A stretch of 64,000 nucleotides of DNA from Bryoerythrophyllum caledonicum (lineage: Eukaryota > Streptophyta > Bryopsida > Pottiales > Pottiaceae): the NCBI GenBank assembly GCA_963971425.1, contig OZ020516.1, forward strand, positions 33,220,199 to 33,284,198, in the 5' to 3' direction. Below, in pieces: positions 55,717-64,000 of the stretch; the stretch's first letter is position 1, and each line of letters opens with the position of its first letter. Below the pieces are notes generated by a model, which saw nothing but the letters and a program-made list of their open reading frames with translations, made no database searches and was not told the DNA's origin. A program made the translations under genes and the position numbers.

Positions 55717-57342
55717 TTAGAGGAGAGGTAAGTTGGATTTAACGGCCACGGCGGACACCTTTTGAACTAATGAGAACATTGTTGCTTGAATGTCTTCCAT
55801 GTGGAGCTTGAGTTCTTCGTGCTTCATGTTGGTGTAGTCCTTGTTCGCTTGGATCACCTTTTTGTTGTTGTCTTCTATCATTTTTGCGACCTCCTTTGTG
55901 GTGCAATAAGGAGGTGATGATGGAGGGACTTGGGCATTGAATGTCGTGATTGTGTTGACGAGGGCGGCGTTGATGTCGTCAAAGCCAAAGTCTTTGATGA
56001 CGTCGGCGGTGGGTGAGTGTAGTCCTTCCAAGCTCCTTGGGTGTGGCGAAAAGTCCACATAGCTTCCATCTAACATATGAGTCTTTTTCACAAAGGTTCT
56101 ATACACAATGGAGTTAGCACAAAGCACATTACAACTTCCATTGTGGTAATTGTCTCTCTCGCTACGATACCAAATTTCTCTTACGTTAAGGGCTCCCATA
56201 ATCTTATAAATTTCTTGTGAGGTGCTCATAGTGTTCAAAGTGATAGGAAGGGAAGAGAGGGTAAGGGTTAGAGTTTCTTTCCTTGCCTTTGTTTTGATGA
56301 TTCCATTTGGTCCTTTGGTGTCAACCACTTGTCTTGGGAGTAGGTTTTTGTTTTGCACCGTGATGCGGTTAGTGATCATGTTCTTCACTTGTGTTGATGT
56401 TGAGGCTATAATGAATGCCCATGATTCACCATATACCATTTGTACGTCGAATATTTCATAGTCATGACCTTGTGCAAAACTATGCCGAAGTATTTCTTCA
56501 AACACCGCTTGAGCTGAAACCGCCACTAGACACTTACTTTTCACTTTCACAGAGAGGTTAGAACCTTTAGAGAGGTTGTTAAAAGTCTTGCAAACTTTGC
56601 CAACTGCATTTTGACCATGGATGTTTAAGATGAACAATCTAAGTCCATTGAGGAATGCGAGACCATCATATTCGGGTTTAAGGAGATGTACCTTAAAGCT
56701 TCCAGCCCATACTCCCTTTGTTTTCCCTTGTTTGACGCTAAGATATGGTATGTATAGGAGATCATAGACACCGGTGCCAAGCATGATGTTCATTTTCTCC
56801 AATCTTTTAACAATCATATTCTTAGCCGTGTCATACATGATAGTATTATTAGGGATTTTTAAATGGACGGCAATGTGAAAGGTGAGAGATAAACCTGTGG
56901 ATTTGTTTGTCTTGACTTGGCAAGGAAGTTGTGTAATGTTGTAGTGTTGCTTGACAACACCCTTCCTTATCTCCATAGGGTACAAAACTTGTGAGATTCG
57001 AGGGAAGGCCACCCGCGCGCCATGGGCCTCTTCGGCCTCTTCTTCTTTGAGTCCTCTAGTTATCATGTCCATTATTGTCTCACTGCTAAAGAGTTTTTCA
57101 GCTCCTTCTTCCATTGCAAGTGCTTCAATGGCCTGAAATCCCATCCAAAACTTGTAATTAGTCAAAGTGGGTTTAGTGGACTTACCTTCATTGGTGTTGG
57201 ACCTTTTGCTTCTCTTGCTAGTGTTGGTTTCGCCTTCTTTGCCTCTTGGTGTCTTTGATTTTGTGGTGAGGTTGGGGCTTTTGTTCGTTTGGTCCACCAT
57301 CTCTAAATCTAGGGATAAATTCTTCCTTGCGGTTCCTGCCAT
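55717..57342 (-). CDS. LINE 2 ORF1 protein (intact, 541 aa)
   Basis: Runs from MAGTARKNLSLDLEMVDQTN to VKSNLPLL. It is homologous along its whole length to 31592-33226: NYKFWMGFQAIEALAMEEG, FPRISQVLYPM, QHYNITQLP, GKTKGVWAGSFKVHLLKP, AFLNGLRLFILNIHGQNAVG, EIYKIMGALNVREIWYRSE and DDINAALVNTITTF. The same RRM-like segment and C-terminal coiled helix (EDNNKKVIQANKDYTNMKHE) are present. Identity is roughly 40-50% by eye, so LINE 1 and LINE 2 are distinct subfamilies under protein-level constraint. Open despite the loss of the rest of the element. Confidence 0.82.
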   Translation of the reverse strand: MAGTARKNLSLDLEMVDQTNKSPNLTTKSKTPRGKEGETNTSKRSKRSNTNEGKSTKPTLTNYKFWMGFQAIEALAMEEGAEKLFSSETIMDMITRGLKEEEAEEAHGARVAFPRISQVLYPMEIRKGVVKQHYNITQLPCQVKTNKSTGLSLTFHIAVHLKIPNNTIMYDTAKNMIVKRLEKMNIMLGTGVYDLLYIPYLSVKQGKTKGVWAGSFKVHLLKPEYDGLAFLNGLRLFILNIHGQNAVGKVCKTFNNLSKGSNLSVKVKSKCLVAVSAQAVFEEILRHSFAQGHDYEIFDVQMVYGESWAFIIASTSTQVKNMITNRITVQNKNLLPRQVVDTKGPNGIIKTKARKETLTLTLSSLPITLNTMSTSQEIYKIMGALNVREIWYRSERDNYHNGSCNVLCANSIVYRTFVKKTHMLDGSYVDFSPHPRSLEGLHSPTADVIKDFGFDDINAALVNTITTFNAQVPPSSPPYCTTKEVAKMIEDNNKKVIQANKDYTNMKHEELKLHMEDIQATMFSLVQKVSAVAVKSNLPLL

Positions 57343-57499
57343 GTTAGTTCTACTTCTTTCTAATACTATTGACGTAATTAATTTGTTTGAAACTAAGTTG
57401 TGGTGGTGTATTAGTATTGGTTTAGTGCCCTTTGGGAACCGGCGTACTTCTTCTTCTATTGGTTTAGTGTTTGATTTTGAAAAAGAGGGGGTTTTGTGA

Positions 57500-57915
57500 T
57501 GAAAGGGGCTATTGGGGAGTTCGCTACTAGAGATGTGGGGGGTCGTTGTGGGTTTAGGGGGGTCACTACGGAGGGTGGGGAGGTTGCTATTTGAAATGTG
57601 GGAAGTCGTTGTGGGTTCATGGGGCGCGTTACGAAGTGTGGGGATGTCACTATTGGAGATGTGGGGGGTCGCTGCGGATTCAGGAAGGTCGCTAAGGGTA
57701 TGAGGAGGGTCGCTACTCGCTGGTTTGAGGGTCGCTACGGGCTTGGGGAGGTCGCTCTGGATATGGAGAAGGTCGCTATAGGCTGCTTCGAGGGTCGCTA
57801 CGAGTTTGAGAGGGTCGCCATGGATATGGGGAGGGTCGCTACGGGCTGGTTTGGGGGTTGCTACGGCTGATTTGGGGGTCGCTACGCCTGATTTGGGGGT
57901 CGCTACGGGTTTGAG
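57500..57915 (-). repeat. GC-rich minisatellite in the LINE 2 leader
   Basis: About fifteen to eighteen units of 21-27 bp with a GGGTCGCTACGGG core on the + strand (AGCGACCC on the element strand). Same position (just before ORF1) and same AGCGACCC core as the minisatellite of LINE 1. Confidence 0.88.
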
Positions 57916-59100
57916 GATCGTTGGGGATAGGTCGGGGTTAGAGGGAGGGGGAGTCTCTGTATCTGTTTGGTTGTGGGAAGGGGGCTGAGGATTGAAGGTT
58001 GGAGTGGGGTTTGGGGGGCAAGGGGTTGTAGTTGATTCGGCAAGGGAAGTAAGGGAGGGTGGGCAGGGGGAGAGCGGGGAGGGGAGGGGGTCCAGCGAGG
58101 GGAGCTAGCTGAGAGAGGGGAGGTAGTTGAGGGAGGGGAGGGTAGGATTTTGGAGGAGGACATGGAGTGATTCCAGGGGTGGGAGTTAGACGATGGGAGG
58201 GAGGGAGATGGGTGGGAGGTGGGAGAGGAGTGGGAGGTGTGGAGGCAAGGAGAGGGGATGTATGTGGAGGAGGGAGAGGGTGGTGTAGGAAGCTGTAGAG
58301 ATGAGGGACAAAGATATGGACGTGGGCTACTCACATTTGTGTTGTTGTGTGTTGCACCTTGTTGTGATCTTGACATGAGTTGCTTCCTGATGTAGTGTTG
58401 CTGCGGGTTGCTCCTTGTTATGGCGTACTTGTCTGCAGTAGTGTTGGTGAAGATACCACCTTGTATTGTTGTGCCCTTGTTGTAAGATCTTGCTGTTATT
58501 TTGATGTGGATAGAGTTGGTGCGGATTTGTTGGCTGTTGCGTTGTTGTCTTGTACACCCTTGCGCTTGTGTATTTTGTTTTGATGTTGATGGTGTGTATG
58601 TCTGCTGCTGCATAGGTTGATCCAGATCTGAAAAAAAATTCAAGCGCTTCCGCGTGTGATCTCCAAACGCAAGTATAGTGTAGTTTTCTATTAGGGTTAC
58701 AGTGTGGATCTGTATGTGTGTGGTGTCATGGTGAGATTTTAGTGTACTGCAGCTAGAGTGTGTTGATGTGGTGAGGTGTAAGGTGTTACTAGGAATCAAA
58801 GTATCTACTGCAGAAAAGATATGGAGATGGATAGAAATGGCCTGATTTGATGTGTCGTTGCTATCTCAAAGCAGATCTATGAGGTGTGTTGTGTTGAGCT
58901 TCACTCCAGAGGTTGTTCTGCGGTGTTGTCCTCCAGATCTAGTGTACCAAATTCTTGAACAAATGATGTTAGATCTATTTTGGAAAGTGTGTATGTTTCT
59001 ATAAGAACATGGTGATAATGTGAAAATAACAACGAAGAACTAAGGAAAGAGAAAAAATGTGTAGGAAGGCTAAGAGATAGCCTGTAAGTGGTGAGGAGCG

Positions 59101-61000
59101 TTGATGCGATGGCAACAGCGCTGTTGTCTTGATTTCTTGTCACTTACAATGGTGGTGTCAAAGTCTAGGTTGGAAAGGGCGGTGGGACTCACGGAGGAGG
59201 CAATAGGATTCGGTATCTCCTCACCAAATCTAACTCAGATCTTGTCGCGTAAGAGTATGAAGAGTGCAGATCTACGTGCCAACACATGAGCTCCCTTGCT
59301 CCAGATCAAACACCACTCAGATTGGGCTTCAACAACTCTTTCACGGTTCACCTCTTGCAGATCTGGTGTTTCTGGCATCCCTTCCCAACACACAACTAAA
59401 GCCTCCCCTACCTCTCAGATTTGAAGCACACTTGGGACATACAAGAGGGCCAACAACCTCCTGTTGTCTAAGCCTTCCCTTTCTGAGTCTAAGTCCTTTG
59501 CCCCCTCCTCACTAGAATTTTTGGAGCTCTACTCAACCATCCCTCGTCCTGCTATTATCTCCCACGGTATTTCCTCAAGAGTATCAAACATTAACTCCCG
59601 CATTTATGAAGCTCTACATGGTGGACTAGGGAGCCTTTTTCAACCCCATCGGCGGAGATTTCTGCAAGCCCTTCAATCTCGCCGAGCTGGAACATAGACA
59701 CTTACGGCCCCATGATCCTCTCGAACTGTCATTTACATGTCCTTATGTCCGAGGTTCTCTTTCTAAATCGGCAAGCAATCTCTTGCCACAATCAACGACA
59801 ACAACGACTCCTCATTGGACTTGTGTATTTATTCGAGACTTGAATTTGTGAACCAAACTCATGCTCCAAGTCCATTTTCTAACGCTAAATTTCCCATTTG
59901 CCATCTAGAATGTGATGATCAAAAACTATTAACACTCTAGCCATGCAAAGATTGACTCTTGTTCGGAAATTCCTCTCCAGTTATCGGTGGCAATCCGTCC
60001 ATGTTGTTATCAAGGTGCACGTCTCTACAAAGGTGATAAGGTGACAAGCTTGTACTTTTAAGCCAAACTTGTATGCACCAGACATTTTTCCAAGCCAAAC
60101 TCGTATGGAAGACATTGGTGGCATGCATGAACCTTGTTAAGGAGTATGAATCTTCCCATTTTTTTATAATCAGTTGGTATATCTCCTTAAGAGTCTTCAT
60201 TTTACATTCACTTGTCGCCGTCGGCCGAGGACATAGATTGCAAAATTGTGGTATCATCAACAAAAATCTCAGAATCTTCAAAGTGTTGCTTTCAACTAAA
60301 ATCAGTGAACAAGGCTCTTGTCCACACATTTGAAATTGAAACCTTCAAATGGATGAATTCGTGGAGCAAAAAAAATCTTGTAGCAAACTAGAGTGGTTCA
60401 CAAATTGGGCCACTGCGTGCAAAAATTAACTACTACGGAATCTGGTAAACATCATCATGTGTATTATGTTACAAATGGGGGAGTTTCTGCAAGTAATGAA
60501 TCTCTAAGGTCGGGTGGCATAGTGGGAATGGAAGCGAGCTATCTTGAGTGCAACAATATGGATTTATGGAAGTCCTCTACGTCCCCGTGAGCACACCAAT
60601 CTTGATCATGTTGTGTATCACTCGGCGAACACATTGAAGAAGGCGCCTTAGTTCGCCATGTAGAGCTTAACGAGTGCGGATTTCCACGACGCATTGTAGA
60701 GCTTCGTGAGTGGGGAGCAGGCTGATCATAGAGCACGCATGGCAGTGAGAAGGAATGAGGGGCGCCAAACCCTAAACCTAGTCGATGTCAGTGTGCACTG
60801 TGCACAACAAACAACTTTGTTGCTTAAGCGGGCAGGGACAAACTGCTCAGGCGATGCTCGGGCAAGGGCTAAGGAGAAGCGATCGACGAGGCGGGGGACT
60901 TGGAGAGGGGCGACTTACAGTAGGAGTCTCCAAATGGAACTGGCCGGGTTGAAGAGTTCAGCTCAGGCAGGAAGCTCTCAACGCTTGTAGCTCGAGATTA
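59101..61000. other. No gene supported
   Basis: Mixed composition with several short frames of 60-130 codons on both strands (for example 59937-60329 - strand, 60706-60990 + strand). None shows a recognisable domain or convincing composition. Part of 59.1-59.5 kb may still belong to the LINE 2 leader. Confidence 0.4.
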
Positions 61001-63350
61001 CAGAGATCCATCTTTGTGAATAAAGATGACAAATTGTGTGTAAAATTTGGTGTTCATTAACCCACTTCATTGCAAACTAAGTGGATGATCTTAAATATTT
61101 AGACTTTAAGATTTACATAAATGATATCATCATATCATCAAATTGATATTTGGTATTACAGCTAATAGTGTAGATTCAATGTCAAAATTATTTTGACTCT
61201 AGATTTATCATTTCATATTGACCCTCAATACAAGGATTTTTCTTGAGCTTGGGATCCCTATGTTGGGCAAGTGAAGTTGCACTATCATAAAGTGTTAACA
61301 CCCTTTCAATCAAGTTTTAGACCAAAATCAATTTCCATACATATGAAATACAAAATAGTGAGTGGTATTGTACATGTCGGTGTTCATTGTATGTGAGTGT
61401 ATCTAGTAAATTTGACAATGTGTTCTAAGGTGTTCCAAGAGTTCTCTCTTCAAATCATGATACGAATTTTGAAAATTATGCACAAACTAATTGTGTTCAC
61501 AATCTAAATTGGACCATCATAGTTGCAAAACAACGCATTTCATAATGTTTCGAAATGTTATGTTTCATTCCCATTTTGCAACGGACTTCATTCATGTGAC
61601 AAGTTTTGTGACGTGTCAATACTTTGAGAGGTCACGAGACATGCAAATTTTAGATTGAAACTCTAGCGCAACAAGCCATAGTAAAGCTCTAAGGCGGATG
61701 TCACAAGCGCCGCCATCGCTGTCCAAAATCACAATGTTTTTTTCCTTTTAGATAAAACATATATTTGAGTGGTGAATAAGAATGAAATATTGTACTAATA
61801 TACATTGTTTGATGTAATGATATATGATACAATAAAATGGTTTTTTAAACAATCTCTATGTTTCATTCAACTTTTTCTAAATGCTTTGAAACGTTTTGAA
61901 ACACTCGGGTTTTGAAACGGGGCATGCAACTATGGGTAGAACCACTCAATACCACCAACTTCTATACCAAGTTCCAAAATTTAGGGGTGTAATCTAGGTT
62001 GGCATTTACATAACTTATGCATTGATTTAGAATTCATAAGTGATGTAATGATAACTTACATTTCTTCTTTTAAATCCATGAAGAGTGTAGAAGTTGGTGA
62101 TATAGGGTAGTTCTACCTTACCTTCATCATTCACATAATTTATAGATGAGTATGACGCCAGCGGATAGAGGTGGTAAAAACTAAGAGGAAGTGATACATT
62201 AAGGGTTGTTCTAACTTAGTAGAGGTTCCACATAAGAAGAGGATATAAGTTGATAGAGGTTACACATTCATATTTTAGCGGAAATTATAACTTCACCCCT
62301 AAAGGCCCTAGATGGATATATCTTAGTTTGAGAACGTTCCTATCATCTGAAAAAAATCACTTTTTAAAGTAAACTTTTATACTAGATTTTCTTCAATAAA
62401 ATCTTCATGGGGATATTTTCAAAAATATTTTTGGACTCATGGTTGGAAAGTTATTAGCCTTCAAAGTTCAAATGGGGACTTTGGGCAACTCCAAAAAATT
62501 TGCTACAAGTTTCTATTGGCATTAAGAGACTTATATTGCAAAAGGTTGTATAGATAAATAATAACATTTTCTTAGTTATTTGTAAAAAAACAAACAAATC
62601 ATGTCTTTTATGTAAGAAAGAGATTTAACCCAAGTCAAACGTACCCACACATTATTGGCCATGGTATCAAAAAAACTTCTTTTTTTCCAAAGATATATTA
62701 GAAATTTTATTGCCTTTACTTTTTTTTCCCTCTACTACAAGATGTGGTGTAAAGTTTCTTAATGACCGTTTGAATTCTAAGCATAATACATAATTAATTC
62801 AGACCAAAATAAAATGTGTAATGACGATTCTCGAACCTCCACTCCTTGCACAATTTTCTTAATACGCTACACCCCTTTTCTACCTCTAAAAATTGGTGTT
62901 CATGAAACTACTATCATGTTCAATATGATGGTGTGAAATTTAGACCTTTTGGAGTGCAAATATTTCATACCAAGTGAAGTCAAAGTTTGCTGATCCTCTC
63001 ATTGCAGGGAAGAAAACAAACATTTTTCTCTACTTCAAACACAATAATTTATAAATCCAAGCGGTCAAAGTTTGTGAGCATGTTACTTAAGAAGTCTTAA
63101 TGACAATCCTACGATTCAAATTGGAAATAAAAGATTTTTTTAACCTTCTCCACTCTTTACAAATAAAGTGTTTTTGGAGTGAAATCGTCAAGGAACTTGA
63201 GGGGTTGACCGATTATAACATTTCTAAAAATTAGTGTAGTTTTGAGGGCCTTTTTTTGGGCAATTTGGACCCAAATGGCCGTTTTTTCCCCCAAAAAAGA
63301 ATATTTCCAAAGAAGTGGGAAAATTATGATTTTATACTGCCAAAATTACA
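61001..63350. other. AT-rich stretch, nothing recognised
   Basis: Frequent stops in all frames, with no repeat structure beyond short motifs (GAAACGTTTTGAAAC near 61890). It ends where the dispersed repeat begins. Confidence 0.45.
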
Positions 63351-64000
63351 TTGATGGCCGTTTCCATATTGCCATATTGCTACTAGTGAACAACAGGGAC
63401 TCCATCCTGTAGCAAAAAAGATGTACAAATCTATGTTTATGGAGATGGATTCTCCAAAAAATATACTTACGGAGAAAATTTGGGTTTGTATGATTCCAGG
63501 AGAAACTTTGTGTCGCCACATGTGTGGTCTCCAAAGAATTTGTGTCGCCACTCTAGCTAAACCCATGAAACGAAAAAAAAAGCCCTGGTAGTCTCTCACA
63601 GATTTGGAATTGAGATTATACACATCCAGAGACTAAAACGTGGTTGTGTGGTCATTAATTTCAGGGCTCCACACACAAAGTCCCATAAATTCCAGTCCAC
63701 AAGGCCCCCAGACCCCATGTGCAACAAACACAAAAACTCGAAACCGCCGCCCAAACGACCAGACTCGGAACCCAAAATCATTCATCCCCATCCACCACCG
63801 ATCGTTTTCATCCACTCCTGCAACTACACTAATTTTGGTATTTAGTGTTCGAGACACTAATTACATAAATGCAGAGAATGTAATTTTGGACTTTTACTAC
63901 TTATACATTTAGTGTTATTATTAATAAATAAATAACTTGCAGAAAATTAAGCAATAACAAAATATTTCGAAATGTACGAAATATGATCACTTTTTTTCTT
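63351..64000. repeat. Dispersed repeat, copy 2 (direct repeat of 1-705), cut by the window end
   Basis: Same order of motifs as copy 1: ATTGATGGCCGTTTCC, two GTGTCGCCAC boxes, CACACACAAAGTCCCATAAA, ACTAATTTTGGTATTTAGTG. It lacks about 55 bases of copy 1. Confidence 0.85.

Larger units (their letters stand above)
55119..59100 (-). mobile_element. LINE 2: inverted 5' half of a related LINE (leader, ORF1, spacer)
   Basis: Read on the - strand: GC-rich leader with a minisatellite (57500-57915), intact ORF1 (57342-55717), then an A/C-rich spacer (55716-55119) like the LINE 1 spacer, with repeated AATAC(G/A)(G/A)ATAC units. ORF2 is missing: the spacer meets the 3' tail of LINE 1 at about 55118. 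Keeping the 5' end and losing the 3' end is the reverse of usual LINE truncation. The upstream limit near 59.1 kb is a guess. Confidence 0.6.

Noticed and set aside
57903-58799. 298-codon - strand frame, Ser/Pro/Thr-rich
   Set aside because: Lies in the repetitive GC-rich LINE 2 leader; composition matches the minisatellite and no domain is seen. Possible but unsupported.
55100-59100. Twin-priming as the origin of the inverted LINE 2
   Set aside because: Twin-priming places the inverted 5' segment upstream of the same element's 3' part, whereas here it lies beyond another LINE's 3' tail.
59937-60329. 130-codon - strand frame with several Cys
   Set aside because: No family resemblance, no conserved spacing of Cys/His, and no second copy to compare.
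1-64000. CRISPR arrays, bacterial operons, rRNA or tRNA genes
   Set aside because: No regularly spaced identical repeats with unique spacers and no recognisable rRNA or tRNA sequence were found; introns and eukaryotic elements dominate.

Overview
The window reads as repeat-dense nuclear DNA of a streptophyte plant, most likely a non-seed plant or a streptophyte alga. The evidence is a broken AP2/ERF domain near 2.1 kb, intron-bearing genes with GT..AG junctions, a Mutator-like (MULE) transposase with a SWIM zinc finger of a type I recall from bryophyte genomes, a PIF/Harbinger transposase with its Myb-like partner, a pogo element, a LINE carrying two kinds of endonuclease, and a Ty3/gypsy element whose primer site matches tRNA-Asp. 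I cannot name the species. No intact ordinary host gene is recognisable; almost everything is mobile-element DNA nested in mobile-element DNA.

Layout. 1-0.7 kb: a dispersed repeat that returns in the same orientation at 63.35-64 kb. 1.5-2.15 kb: AP2/ERF fragment. 2.48-4.95 kb: non-autonomous TIR element with TAA target duplications. 5.69-10.0 kb: decayed PIF/Harbinger element (Myb-like gene + strand, transposase - strand). 10.0-11.9 kb: scraps of a MULE, a triplicated 135-bp repeat and an orphan 108-codon ORF, ending in a MULE terminus at 11930. 11931-12691 and 28860-29145: two halves of one LINE copy, split by a 16.2-kb DNA transposon.

That transposon (12692-28859) is the highlight. It has a 10-bp target duplication (ATATAAACAT), terminal inverted repeats made largely of a TGAGCGG heptamer, and two divergent genes. 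One is a MULE transposase with a SWIM finger on the - strand. The other is a multi-exon + strand gene joining a ParB-like module (WDGNHRLQAW) to a beta-class DNA N4/N6-methyltransferase fold. A family of 18-22 bp palindromes (GGTGTGCCG, 4 variable bases, CGGCACACC) lies only in its introns and gene flanks. Both genes carry a few premature stops, so this copy looks recently inactivated.

29.1-55.1 kb: a second LINE (+ strand). It has repeated 5' monomers, an intact 544-codon ORF1, and a long ORF2 holding a 2A-like peptide, an AP endonuclease, RT, RNase H, a zinc finger and a C-terminal restriction-like endonuclease motif; this resembles the Dualen/RandI clade. It is interrupted by a pogo element (36689-39654, TA duplication) and by a young Ty3/gypsy element (39870-50390, 1,099-bp LTRs nearly identical, ATAGC duplication). 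55.1 to about 59.1 kb: the 5' half of a third LINE copy, inverted, with an intact 541-codon ORF1. 59.1-63.35 kb: AT-rich DNA with no supported gene.

Relative age, from nesting: the LINEs are oldest; the large MULE and the pogo element landed in LINEs; the Ty3 element is clearly recent. Boundaries and counts were made by eye.
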